Shown here: positions 52,734 through 64,000 of the stretch, one piece after another
Position numbering within the stretch: position 1 is the first letter of the stretch
Layout of the letters: each line of letters begins with the position of its first letter
From: Prunella strophiata
Taxonomy: Eukaryota > Chordata > Aves > Passeriformes > Prunellidae
Assembly (NCBI GenBank): GCA_036583965.1
Contig: JAZBQD010000017.1
Location: 25,578,385 to 25,642,384 of the forward strand
Direction: 5' to 3'
Length of the DNA: 64,000 nucleotides
Made by a program: the position numbers and the translations under genes
Notes under the pieces: model-generated
What the model was told of the DNA's origin: nothing
What the model saw: the letters and a program-made list of their open reading frames with translations, nothing else
Database searches by the model: none

Positions 52734-55454
52734 ACAACAGAGCTGCATAGATTAAAAGTTCCATAAAGTTGGACACAGAAATAACTAACAAATTGTCAGA
52801 GAAGGTGGACCAGCCACCATTCAGGTGACCTTATTTTCAAACAAAGTAGAAAATATTAAGGAAAATAAGAAAAAGGAAAACAGTTAAATGGCATTTAAGA
52901 ATATTGTTTTTCAGTTTTAGGGAACTTAGAGTCTGCTGCATATCTTCTTGTTTTAATTGTTTCCAGCAGACAGTGTTCATATCTCAGAGATGGTTTATAC
53001 ATGTTCAGTGTATTTCTCCTCCTCCACTTGGGTAAATTAGGGTTTTGGTTAGCCTCAAAAGGAAACTTTTTTCTACTCTAATTATCAACACAAGGAATAT
53101 ATTTCACCCTTACCATAACCAAGGAAAGACTTTTTTATATCCCAATGGTGGCACATTGCAGTGAGAAGGGTTAAACCCACAACTTTTCTGTGCTCACATA
53201 ACTGCCCACCCAGCTGCCAGCATCAGAACTTCCCCTCACTTTGCCAAGTCCAGTCATCAATTTGTGCCTGCCCCTGTGACAGGTTTATGTGAAAGCAGGC
53301 AGAGAGCTCAGCAGACTCCTCTTATTTACGTAACTACATCAGAGCCTCATCTAAGTTGCAGCCAAGAGCCCAAACCTGAATTGTCATAAACTGGCCCATC
53401 TATACCTAAAAATAAGTCTCCAAATAACTGAAGTCCCTCCATATCATAAGTGACAGGACCCTTCCATGATGCAGTGATGACACAAAGAATCTAGCAATTA
53501 ATATTTATTAGATTTTGTTTTGTCTTTGATAAACATACTTAACACTTTGCCTAAGTGTCTTGAAAAGTGCATAGAAATCAAGTAATATGTAGAATGATGT
53601 TAAAGGCAGCATCCTACTGCAAAGATGCAGATTGCTTGCAAATACACTTGTTAAAAGTTCATTTTATAGAATCCTTAACACTTCTTAAGAAGTGACTATT
53701 GAGAAAAAGATACTACATTTTAGCAAGACAAATCACAAGGTGAAAATGACTTTTAATGATTCAAGTACATTTTCAACATACTATAATGACTGCACTGATA
53801 AAGTATGTCCATAAGGAAATACCTTTATATAATGGACCTTTAGATCTTAGTGTTGTGACCATTATCTATCATTCTATTCCTCAATGTGCTATTTGAATGA
53901 CTCAGGGCTTAAACAAGACCCAAGTGTCTTTGACTTTTAAGGTGTGTATTCGAGTTACAATTAAGTTATTGATATTCTTTTCACTATACAGGTGACAATT
54001 TATTCTTTTAATTTGCAAAAGAATGATACACCTGTGTTTTGTATTTTTCTTTGCATCCTTTTTAGTTCAAACAAACAAACAAACAAACCCTGAAAATAAT
54101 TTTACTAGGTGTTACACTCTTATAAATTCTTTTAAAAGGGAAATCCATTACAGAGCACTGTGACTGACAAGCATGTGAGTCCAGCAAAAAAAAGTAGACA
54201 TTTTTTAAAAAATTAAAATTCATATTTTATTATTTTCAAAAGTAAAGAACTTTCATTATAGCCTAATCAATATCTTTGTCTTTGTGTCCCTTTAATTTTC
54301 TTTTTCCTCATTTTAGTTACCATTATTTTTATTATTATTCTGCCATGTCCCTTCGCCTATTATGTCTAAAGTCTGTTTTCCCCATTTACAAGTTTATTTC
54401 CGCCCCTCTGTACTTTTTCTGAACAACTGCCTCATTTGCTTCAGAGGACATGCAAAACCTTGTTTGTGACTGAAGAAAATGTAACATTAAAAAGCTGTGC
54501 TTAATCACTCTTGAAAAATATCTTGATGTCAGAAATAGATTATGATTAGCTAGTATGATAATATTTTAAAAACAAACAAACAAACAAAAAACAACCAAAA
54601 AGCTGAAAAGATACAAATAAAAAGATCAGTCTGTTAGAGCTTCAGATTTTCTGAGGAGCAAATCTGATTTTTTTTTTTTTTAAATTTTAAAAGGTTGACT
54701 TCAGTAATGACACTTTCAGCACCATTCTACATCAAGAGACTATCTCAGAATTAATATGAACCTACTTATGAATTGCTAAATTGAGAGAAAAACTCACAGA
54801 GCAACCCAAATCTGCTCACTTTTAAATGCAGCAGTACATACAAGTATAAAGACAAGTTTATAGATTGTGTGTAAGTGTATTCTTAATTCCTGCTTTATTT
54901 TAAAATCTCCATTGCCATACACTGTTGACTCAGGCTGTGCATTTGATATTAAATTGACAAATCCCATATTTGTAAACTTGAATGGTGATGTTCTAATAAG
55001 ACTGACACAGTAATCCTGTCTCTGATATGCCATGAATGGCATTGTGGTATTTATTACCATAGAGAAACCAACATTTATTCATTTGTCTCTCAGATTTAAC
55101 AAGCATGCAAGTACATAGAATAATTTTATTATCATGTTTATTTCAGTAGTTTAATAAGAAAACAGACAAAATATTCAACATATAGGAACATGGTTACATT
55201 ACAAAGTAATACTGTGAGCATTACTTAGAAGTAAGGATTTGAGAATATAGCTGCTATGCACATCTAACCTCAATTCTGCATTTCTTACTGTGCTGGGAAT
55301 TAGAAATAAAGGTGAGAGCAAAGAGGTGTCTGTTGTTAACTCTTATATACTCATCTGTCTCCATCACTATAGCATTATGAAGGGTTTAACTTTCAGTTAA
55401 CTTGTTGCTGAGATATCACCACTTTCATTTTCAGCTTGGATTTTTCATACTCAC
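52734..55454. other. unique-looking AT-rich stretch
   Basis: No gene seen. (AAAC)n microsatellites lie at 54068-54088 and 54567-54590. The block at 53140-53420 is less AT-rich but unrecognised. Confidence 0.45.
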
Positions 55455-55624
55455 TTGACAATGCATGCAAATCAATTTCACTGGCTGCCAGGCCTTTCAT
55501 GTGGAATTCATTGTCATTTTGCACTCTTCTTTCAAAAGACAGAAGGTGGATGAAAGGCAAATTAAGACAAAAGAAATAATTACATATTTCTTCACATAAA
55601 GTCTTCATAACCCCTCCAACAGAT
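55455..55624 (-). other. candidate internal exon, 170 bases, unknown gene
   Basis: On the minus strand a long pyrimidine tract ending TTTTTTACAG precedes base 55624, and a strong donor (TCAA|GTGAGT) follows base 55455. One frame is open for all 56 full codons (starts SVGGVMKTLCEEICNYFF, ends ASEIDLHAL), entering in phase 2 and leaving in phase 1. The frame mixes hydrophobic and charged residues in a protein-like way. I do not recognise the protein. It is the best-looking candidate exon in the window but remains unproven, since pseudo-exons are frequent. Confidence 0.3.
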
Positions 55625-55938
55625 CTGTAAAAAAAAAAAAGGAGTAAAAAGTGGATATATTAATATTTTTTATCTTTACTGTTTCTTAGAAACTAAGTGT
55701 TTCTATAATATCAGCTATTAATTAGTTATGCAATATATAAAACTAATATATGTATATAGCTAATACACATCAGTTATATAATATCAGTTTATATCCTTAA
55801 AATATCCTCTGGCCCCAGGACATCTGTGGAAGACAAGTTAGAGAAAGTCTGAACCAGCTGAAACAATATATACACTCCAAATTTCTTCAAGTACAAAGAC
55901 ATAATACAAAATTCATTCAAATTTCAGCTGCTTTGAAA

Positions 55939-55974
55939 ATTATTTCCAAAACAGTAAACTGTTTTGGAAATAAT
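55939..55974. repeat. perfect hairpin, 17-bp arms, 2-base loop
   Basis: ATTATTTCCAAAACAGT (55939-55955), loop AA, then its exact reverse complement (55958-55974). It is the longest perfect inverted repeat noticed in the window outside A/T tracts. Confidence 0.88.
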
Positions 55975-58164
55975 CCAGAACAGTGGATTTATGTGCTCAG
56001 TAAGGATTATTTTTAATTATTTGAATCGATATGCCTATGACTTAAAGAAGGAAAGGGTGAAACTGCAAGACCTGTGTCATAAAGGAAATACAGTTTAGCA
56101 TAATATTTACTGTCTCAATTTTAAAATTACATTCTTTGTAGTAGTAAAGAAGCAAACAAATGTTTGCTTGCTATTAAAAAAAAACCTACTTCAAAGTGAG
56201 TATATTTTATGAAGTCTGTATTTAATTTAATCCTTATTCACAGAAAAACAATGTACATTCAATAAATATGTATGTTATCCAGGCTAAAAATACTTGTCAA
56301 AGAAAATAACCAGTGATTCCTTTCTGAAAAATCAGCCTCCTACTACTTTGATCCTAAATAAGCCGCACAAAATGCATAATCTTGCATAGTTATTAACTAT
56401 GAGATGGAGATTTGCAATTTACATTTCTATTTTTATTTAAGCAGAAAGTATTTTTGTCCTTCCATTTTAATTACTTTGTTTTCAAAATCAGTTATCTGAT
56501 ACCAGAAGAGTATTTGACTTTTTACCCAGATGAACCATTTCAAACCTGGCTTCATGGAGCTATTGCCCACATCATTAGGGAAAGAAAAAGCAAAAAATAC
56601 GATTTTCATTTTATTATTTTTTCTTTTGTCTACCTTAATATTTTTCAGGCTCTGGAAATTATATCAAGAGTATATACTCACTTCTTTAGCTTTAGAGTTA
56701 GCAATTGTGACCTAGACATTATGAATTACATAGTGTCATGTGTTGCCTTACTGACTGGCCTCACATGCAGAAAGGAAATATCTTTTCTGTGCTACCTTTG
56801 TCTGCGTTTATCTAACATTATCTGCATTATCATACCACCACATCTCCTTTACTACTGCCATGTACCTGTCCTGTACCTCCAAATACTGTGGTGTGATTCC
56901 AGTAATTTGCAGCTGAGAAACATGTTGATATGTTGCCAGTTTTACAAATTTGACTCTTCTCTGCAAGGTCATTATCTTCCTTTTTTTTTTTATATAAACA
57001 TGAAACAACATTTTCAATGTCCTACAGGTGGAAGTGTTGGTCACCAAGGCTGACTTAATGTATCATCTCCTATGGTGTTGGGAATTTTTCTTCATATATT
57101 GCTAATATTTTCTTCACTCCCATTGATCTTACCAAATGAAAACCCTCTCAGAGATCCAGTCCATATTCCACAGTGAGCCAAAAGTGCCCTACAAAGGTAA
57201 GCTGATCAGGCAATTTCAGTCTGCTGCTCTCATGCTCCATTTGCAATCTACCAGACTACAATTCCTAAAAAAAGGGCTCTTATTAAATTTAATTGTCTAC
57301 ATTAACTGGTAAGTGCCCTTCCACCTGACCTTGATTAGAAAATTAATTTTGTTCTGCCTCTCTTGTCAGCAAACAGACAATTTCAAATTCTTTATTCAAG
57401 AGATCTAACTTGGTGCATCTCTATCTGTTAATAAAAATACAAAATTTGAAAATTTTGGGATGAAAAATACTAGTATTTGTACTATATAGAGAAGTTATAT
57501 TTTTATGAAAAAAATGCATAAACATCAAAAAATGCATAAACATCTGAAACAATTTCATACATATATATATATACATACACAGATATAGATGTAAATGCAT
57601 GTGAGAGTATAAATGTAAATGTATGTGAGAGAGAAACAGTCTTGAAGAGTCTTGAATTTGATAGTTTAAATCTATCTGGTGTCTCATCTTGATGACAATG
57701 AACTTGAAGTGTTTCACAATTCTGCCAAGGAAGTTTGGCTCTGTTTTAATCAGTTCACTTTGTAAGTAGACACGGGAACAAAAGAGTAATGCATACAGTA
57801 ATAGCAAAATCTTCTGTGTTCTTCAACAGCTCTTCAGATAGTTCAGATATTACCCACATGAAAAGTGTCTCCTGTTGAGCACTGGAAGCAATACCTGTTA
57901 GTTTCTTTACAGATATTAAAAGGTGAATAGATTTCTTCTCTTCCTGAAGAGCTAAAATCAGAATGCATTTCTGAGTTGAATGGATATAACAGTTTAACAT
58001 ATCTTAAAGGCCAATTGATTTTTTTCTTTTTTTTCATGTTCAGAAAGTTATTTACTCAAAATTGTATAGTGTTTCCAGTTTGGAATTTATGTTGGTGTTA
58101 GTGATTCCCCAGTGACATACTTCTGAAATGTGCCTTGGTCAGTGTGTGCAACATACAAGGAGGA
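55975..58164. other. unique-looking AT-rich stretch
   Basis: A 213-codon frame at 56412-57053 (+) has no methionine context, domain or splice logic that I can defend, and is rejected. A tandem duplication of period 17 (AAAAATGCATAAACATC) lies at about 57508-57545, and a short (AT)n at about 57562-57574. A weak exon-like segment lies at 57152-57196 (+). Confidence 0.4.
57152..57196 (+). other. weak exon-like segment on the plus strand
   Basis: The acceptor-like AACCCTCTCAG precedes 57152 and the donor ACAAAG|GTAAGC follows 57196. The 45 bases are open in phase 0 (15 codons). It is probably a pseudo-exon. Confidence 0.12.
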
Positions 58165-58735
58165 GTACTAAATATTTATTTATTAACATCTCTGTGCCTT
58201 CCATTACCAGGACACCCATCTAATTCAGCAGTGGCTCCATCTCTTCCCTGGTATTCTTTTTGCTGCTGATTTACTTGTAAAAGCCCTACTTGTTGTCCTT
58301 GATGTCCCTTGTCAGACCAAATTCCAAGTGGGCCTTGGCCTTTGTCACATCTCTGCATATTGTGATTATATTCTTATAGTCTTTCCACATGTCCTGTCCA
58401 CTTTTCACATCCCATAAACATATTTCTTCCAGCTGGGATTTCCGTGAAGCTCCCTGCTTGTCCATGCAGACTTTCAGCCCCCTTTGCCTGATTTTTTTCA
58501 CCATGGGGATACTCGGGTCTGGAGCTTGGAGGAAGGGATGCTTGAATACTGCCCATCACTCTTGGACAGCCTTCTCTTCTAGCCTCTTGTCCCATGGGAT
58601 ACTTCCAAGTAGGTCTTTGAAGAGGCCAAAGATAGCTCTCAGGAAGATCAGGGTTCTAGTCCTTCCTTACTGCTTTGCTTCACCCACACAGGATCCTGAG
58701 TTCCAGTGTCTCAGGAACACAGGTTGACATGACTA
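58165..58735 (-). mobile_element. CR1 LINE remnant, ORF2 region upstream of the reverse transcriptase
   Basis: Minus-strand translation gives, across two frames, fragments such as DMWKDYKNIITICRDVTKAK and IKDNK followed by a frame with GFYK. These follow the linker between endonuclease and reverse transcriptase of CR1 ORF2, where the usual pattern is a W-K-K...DYK...CR-KIRKAKA segment, then VKDNKK-FYKYI. Stop codons and frameshifts break it repeatedly. It covers a different part of ORF2 from the copy at 6480-7600. Both ends are approximate and no tail is present. Confidence 0.8.
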
Positions 58736-61700
58736 CGTATCCAAATTCAGGTTTAAGTTTTCTGGGTTTGCAAAACTTCTACTTGGCTCAATTATGAAGT
58801 CAAACATAGAGAAGGCAGAGAAAGAACAAAGCAGCCCAGCTGCTCTTTCACTTGTGCAAGCCTAGGCTCTTTCTACATTACCTATAATCTTCTGGCTTTT
58901 TAGTCCTTGCAGAGAAGTAATAGGCTATGCAAGGCCTGATTTGAGAGATAATAATGACCTTCATTTTAAATTTTTATGCTTTGAGGTGGAATTTTCTACT
59001 CTGGTTCCATTTCAACAATTTTATTTTGTCTAGGATGTTCAAACTTTAATGTTGCTCTTTGAGTGCAACATCAAAATAAGGAAAGTAAAGACTTAAATGA
59101 GAAAATAATATTGTTCTGAAGATTAATTGACATACTGAACTGCACACAACTGCAGTAACAGAACAGCGTAATGATGCTAAAGATGTGAGATTAATTGCTC
59201 CCTCACATTCATTTTTAATGAAGAGTAACAATTGAGCTGACAGGCTAATTATTATAGTTTTCCAGGTCTCTGCTATAATAACAGTCATAATGTAACTCGT
59301 CAATCAAAATATAACCCTTATAAGGCTTTTGCTCTTTAAAACTCCAACCCCATTTTGTCATTTAAAGGACAGTGACTCCTGACAGTCATAGACCAAGGGC
59401 ACTTTGACAACTGATCCTCCCTTTTACATTTCAAGTAACAGCTTCAAAATTCAGAGTTGATTAATGAAAGAAACTTTCCGGATTAATTTTATAATGATCT
59501 GGGAATAAAATTTGGAACAGATACCTGTTCTTAACTTTTCCACTATTTAGAACTTTCTACAGATATGTATTCAAGGAGTACAAGAGTTGACAGATATCAA
59601 GAGCAGAGCTGAAACTAGAGTTGAAGCTCTGGCATGTCATTGGACATGGTCTATGAATTCTGGAACAGAGTCAATAACAATGTTCAATTTTAGATTTTTT
59701 TTTCCAATTTTTTTTTTTGGTTGGTTGACTGGTTTGTGAGTGAAAAAGACTATTTCCAGTAATAGTTATAAGACAAGACAGGAATTATGAACACAGCTTA
59801 ATCAAGAGTGTCCACTTGGAAGAAAAAAGCAGCAAAAAGTATGGAAAGCACCTCAAAATCTCTCATCCTCACAAGTCTAATTTTACTTCCATTACAATGA
59901 ACTAGCAGCTTCCTAAGGTCACCAGCCAATTTAAATTCAAGATGTGTAACACATCCTTTCCAACTTGACTTTTTGTGTTTATTTTAAAAAAAAACTTCAA
60001 TTACAAATTGTTCTTCATTTGTTATTAAATCTAAATAATACAGAAATCCACAATCTCTTCTTTGTTTTAAGGAAAAGGCCTTTGTATCATGGAGGACAGA
60101 AAGTTTTCCTAAATCAGAGTTTTTACCTTGGTCTTGTATTGGGACATATGTGCCTAATACAATTGAAAAGAAACTTGGTATATACAGACCGAACACTCTT
60201 TGACATGTCAAGTTGTCCAAGTTGGACCCCATAGCCCAAGTGTGGTTAAACAAAAAAACAGATGAGAGAGGAAAAAAAAATCAGCTATTTGCTCAGTGAA
60301 AAAATTCACCCACAATAGCACTTACCCATTAAACTGTTTGTATTTTTTTTTTCTTATTTTTATAAGTTTGATTGAAAGGAAAATATGGGTTTCTCCAGCT
60401 TGCAGGCTTAAGGCTGAACCACAGCCTGGCCACAATTACTAAAATATAATTTCACAGTAATGCATTTGCAAATATGGTGTGGTGAGAAACAGCTCACCTT
60501 TTTAGCTCTCTGGTCTGTGAATTTCATGAGCTTGGGGGCCTGTGTTAGCATTCTGAACTCATTCAGAGCTAATTGGCAACACAGCTGCTGGGTTTGTCTT
60601 TCTTGCAGATAGACAATTGTCTTTCTTCTTCTTCCTCAGGCTTGTTCACTTCTCCTTAGACCTGAGTAATTGAACAATAGTGTCACCTTTATCTTATCTC
60701 AAATTCCCTTAGGTGGCTTAACTCACAGTCCAAAGTTCACCTCAGGAGGCATATTCAGGGAAAGGTGGGCTTTGGTGGTTGCAGCTTCTTTATAGAATTT
60801 TGCCATAATGGGCAAAAAGTCCTTCATAACCATGTTTAAACTGTTAACCATTACATTTCAGCCTCTCACATGGAGCTTACCAATGTCATTGCTGAAGTTA
60901 ATTCCTTGTCACCCAAGAGAGGGTCACTATGAATTGGTGTGTTTGTTCAAGCACACAAGGAATACTCCAAGAATGTCTTGATTATATGGCTGAACCTGCT
61001 GAAGCACAGTGCAGTGACAAATGGCTCAGACCCTTTGTCTACACAAAGTCACATGTTGCAATCCTTGGAACAGGCCTCAGAAGTTGGTTTATCATGCTCT
61101 AGTCCTGCTTTGGCCAAAACACACAGTGCTGAAGTGCTACAAGCTTTTAGAACATTGCTACTTTCGTCCTTCTCTGTCAATATCTTTCATCTCAACCTGC
61201 CAAAGATTTTCTCTTTTTTTATCCCTATCCCCTCTTTTGATGTCCAAACTTATCTTTCACCGTTGCCTTAGAGAAATGATTTAAAAGAGCTTTATCTGTT
61301 TTTATGTGGGTTGACTCTTTCATAAGTTTTTTTTTTTATCTGTTGTATTGCTCTACTAACATTTTTCAGTAACAATAACATACATATTATATATAAAATT
61401 TTATTAAATAAATTCTATATTCTTCCTCAGTGTGATACATTAATTCACTACATATTGCTATTTGATTGCCTGTTTCATTTGAGAAATATTTAGACAACAA
61501 TTAAAATACAATCCTCGATTAATTCATTGGGAAAATACAATGAGAGGGGTGGGGGGGGTGGGACGGGATTTTTTTGTTTGGGTTTTTCATTAGCACTCTT
61601 CTCCTTTTAAAAACCTGGCTTGCTATCCCACAAAATCTAAAAGCTGACAGAATCAAACAATTCATTAAATGGTGACTAGAAAACTGCATATAAACTTTAG

Positions 61701-61826
61701 TTTCAGCAGCAGATCTCTGCAGTTTGCTTTTAAAGTCTTAATTCATATAATGCAAGTGAAGAAATCAGCATACTTAAAAGGCCTGTATTTAACCCTGTTT
61801 TTCAGAATAACATGGAAAATACTCAC
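58736..61826. other. unique-looking AT-rich stretch
   Basis: No gene or recognised element. The block 60480-61280 is less AT-rich and holds a 110-codon frame with no recognisable features. A quadruplex-type G tract lies at 61546-61567. Confidence 0.45.
61546..61567 (+). repeat. G-quadruplex motif
   Basis: Four G runs (4, 8, 3 and 3 G) are separated by loops of 1, 1 and 2 bases, which satisfies the usual intramolecular G4 pattern on the plus strand. Confidence 0.8.
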
Positions 61827-61867
61827 AGAGTAACCACCTTCACTTTTTTTTTTGTAACTTTCTTGAT
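61827..61867 (-). other. candidate short exon, 41 bases, unknown gene
   Basis: On the minus strand the acceptor-like CTATTTTCAG precedes base 61867 and GTGAGT follows base 61827 (context ACTCT|GTGAGT). Phase 0 gives the lysine-rich IKKVTKKKVKVVT and leaves two bases over. It includes an A10 run, which lowers confidence. Confidence 0.15.
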
Positions 61868-62023
61868 CTGAAAATAGTATTCTGGTAATCAACTAAAGTT
61901 GGCTTCATTTCTTCAGGTTCTTGTTTCTGATTAACTTCTTATTACATTAACATTTGTTTCAATAATTGTTGTGCAAACTCAGTTAGAGGTGAACATTATA
62001 AGCTGCAAGCTTCCACCACCTAC

Positions 62024-62101
62024 CTGTGGGAGGAGATTTCCCAAAGGGTAATAATCACTCAGTTTCTGTCCTAAAGTTAGCAGCAACAAGTTTCCATAAA
62101 A
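62024..62101 (-). other. candidate internal exon, 26 codons, unknown gene
   Basis: On the minus strand the acceptor TTAGGTATTCCTCAG precedes base 62101 and the donor CCACAG|GTAGGT follows base 62024. The 78 bases are open in phase 0 at both ends (starts FYGNLLLLTLGQKLSDYY). I do not recognise the protein. The reading frame stays open on both sides for some distance, so the splice signals rather than the frame define the proposed exon. Confidence 0.25.
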
Positions 62102-62574
62102 CTGAGGAATACCTAAGGAGACGGAGGTTTTGTCTCCCAAATATTGCACGAGCACACAAGGAAAGGTTGCAGTACATGGCAGTGACATGTAGGCATCTCC
62201 CACAGCACTGAAAAACATTACTTGCCAAACTGAAGTGGGTGTTTTTCATGTGTTTGTTGGTGTCTTTATTTTGGATGATAGCAGTATGCATTTTTTACCT
62301 ATTGTTAGGTAGAATGCAATAAATTTTTGTCTGATGAAGTACATAAAAAATAATTAACAGGTTTTTAAGAATCAAAAACCCATTAAAGAATAAGTTTTAT
62401 TTCCTTACTTATATAAATCAGATATTTGCATCTAGTCATAATTTTGAGCAGGTTAATTTCTCTCTCTCTTTTTTTTTTTTTTTTTTTGTTTCTTGACTTG
62501 TGGAATAACACGTCAAAAGGCCAGTAAAACCAGAATTACCTTAGTAAACACTAGTAAAACCAGAAAAACCCATG

Positions 62575-62662
62575 TCAAAAAAAAAAAAAAACAAACAAAC
62601 AAACAAGAAAACAACCAAAATAAACCAAACCCCCCCCCCCCCCAAAAAAAAAAAAACCAAAC
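62575..62662. repeat. A/C-rich low-complexity tract with C14
   Basis: An A run, (AAAC)n and (AACC)n-like units, then 14 C (62630-62643) and 13 A. Confidence 0.85.
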
Positions 62663-62954
62663 CAAAAATCCTGTAAATAAGTATAGACTGTATTTGAAAC
62701 CTAATTCTTATGATATTTTTTAGCCTTTTTAGAAAAGTCAACATGATTTCCATGATTTGACAAGTTTTAGGAAGCTGTAACCAAAAAATACACAGAAAAA
62801 ATATAGTGAACTGGAGAGATTGCATTTTCTGCAAAATACCTAAATGCTGGGTTTATGTTTTAAAAGTATTGGAAAATTAATGGAAAAGAGAATTAAACTG
62901 TCATAGGTTAAAATCTACACAGAAGAATATTCTAAAATTACGCTGTTACCTGAC

Positions 62955-63177
62955 CTTAAAGTAATCAAAAGTAGGAGAGAATATGAAAGAGCTATTAGCA
63001 GCATAGCACAAGCACATGAAAAAAATCAGAGTTGAGACATACACGAAGAGTATCCAAAAAGCAGCCAGGATGTACAATATTAGCCTGACAAGGTAAAGAC
63101 TGGAAGTATGGATCCATGCCAGCCAGTGATATATATGCACCCTGAGACTCAGTAACACATTTCCTTTAGTAGGCAGA
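62955..63177 (-). other. candidate exon encoding hydrophobic segments, unknown gene
   Basis: On the minus strand the acceptor-like AATTTCTTTAG precedes base 63177, and AAG|GTCAGG or, five bases further, CAG|GTAACA serves as donor. One frame is open over 74 codons. It encodes a strongly hydrophobic stretch of about 40 residues with central LILYILAAFWILFVYVSTL, which would make one or two membrane helices. Such stretches also arise from T-rich DNA by chance, and I do not recognise the protein. Confidence 0.2.
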
Positions 63178-64000
63178 CTAAAGAAATTGTGTCAGAGTTG
63201 AGTTAATCATGTGGCAGCATTTGTGGAGGTGCTGGGTAAAGTGACAGTGCTCAGCAAATTTATCCCAAATAGTTGCTGCTGCTTAATGGCTTTCTTAGCA
63301 ACAAAAGAATCTATACATAAAGGTCCTCCTGCACCACAGAAATGTAATACTCTGTGAAATTAACTTCTCCACTTTACAAAATGGCATTGTCATAGAATTT
63401 AAATTTCAGACTTGAAAATATAAGGATGCATATACTCAGAGACATGCAGATCAATGTAATACAAATTACCGGCATTCTTAAACTTTTCCCAGTAATTTTA
63501 TTCTTGGAACCAAATGCATGATATAGATGAATAATATTTTCAGATGTTATCAATTCACTTCTCTAGAACAACTGTCTCTTAGGAAACTTTGCCAGCTAAA
63601 TAAAATATCAAAAAGCATTTTCTTCTCCAAAGATCCAAATCAACATCCACTCAGACATCCAGGAAAATAAAACTACAGGGGTGGATTTTGTAACAACAAG
63701 TCCAAGAAAATCAGCCTTAAAGAGCTATACTTGTAAGTATTTTCTCTGAAAATGTTTTAGTTATTCTTCAAAAGAGCCTCTTATACTTTGAATGACTGGA
63801 AAATGTGTTATGTGGCTTCTTATTTTGTTTATCAGAACAAAAAATATGTCAAATTTCAAATTCTTCTTTTAATTAAAAACCCCACAACATATTGAAGCTT
63901 ATACAAGGTTCTGAAATACTCTGCTGAACAAAAAAATAGAGATTGCACTTAATATATGGGATTATGTATCATATAATATATATCGTAAAGTATCCATGTT
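63178..64000. other. unique-looking AT-rich stretch
   Basis: No gene or recognised repeat. Only short frames. Confidence 0.45.

Noticed and set aside
56412..57053. 213-codon open frame on the plus strand
   Set aside because: Phe-, Tyr- and Ile-rich from T-rich DNA, no domain or family I recognise, and no promoter or splice context. A chance frame is more likely.
57755..58000. 81-codon minus frame that looked like an exon (EEKKSIHLLISVKKLTG part)
   Set aside because: Acceptor and donor choices are ambiguous and its phase does not fit the neighbouring candidates, so not listed.
1..64000. tRNA, rRNA, snRNA, CRISPR array, telomere repeat or mitochondrial insert
   Set aside because: Looked for by eye on both strands; no convincing signature found. 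A covariance-model scan would be needed to exclude small RNAs.

Overview
The window looks like nuclear DNA from a bird, most likely a songbird. It is AT-rich and has no recognisable intact protein-coding gene. The call rests on its repeats: several degraded CR1 LINE copies, some with the CATAGAAT-type octamer tail of avian CR1, and several LTRs of endogenous retroviruses. One LTR carries the 'CCCACGCTGGAGCAG'-like repeated units that I associate from memory with bird ERV LTRs. There are no bacterial features (operons, ribosome binding sites), no tRNA or rRNA that I can see, and no CRISPR array. Almost all open frames here are short chance frames in AT-rich DNA or frames inside repeats.

Layout. 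1-6479: unique-looking AT-rich DNA with one exon-like segment at 173-247 (-). 6480-7600: an old CR1 ORF2 remnant (-). 7601-15635: unique-looking, with a G21 run at 8251, a perfect hairpin at 9826-9862, a CR1 tail at 10795-10910 (+) and an A45 run at 14651. 15636-16690: a complete solo LTR with a perfect 5-bp target duplication. 17160-17760: a possible LTR relic. 21628-21860: a CR1 tail (-). 27656-29274: a composite of a CR1 tail, a fragment of the same LTR family as at 15636, an ERV leader, a decayed lysine-tRNA-type primer site and an LTR, all on the minus strand. 32483-32890: the clearest CR1 tail (-). 34669-34766: pure A/T DNA. 40482-40900: an LTR (-). 43993-44124: a compound triplet repeat, followed by a very old CR1/L3-like tail. 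50073-50560: an unassigned ERV-like block. 52220-52728: a second solo LTR with a perfect 5-bp duplication. 55455-63177 (-): four exon-like segments with compatible splice phases. 58165-58735: another CR1 ORF2 remnant (-).

How it fits together: the window is best read as intergenic or deep intronic DNA built up by successive retroelement insertions, several of which look like solo LTRs. The most testable new claims are the two exactly bounded solo LTRs, the composite ERV at 27.8-29.3 kb, four perfect hairpins, and the weakly supported possibility of a minus-strand spliced gene at the right-hand end. I found nothing that amounts to a new defence or metabolic system.
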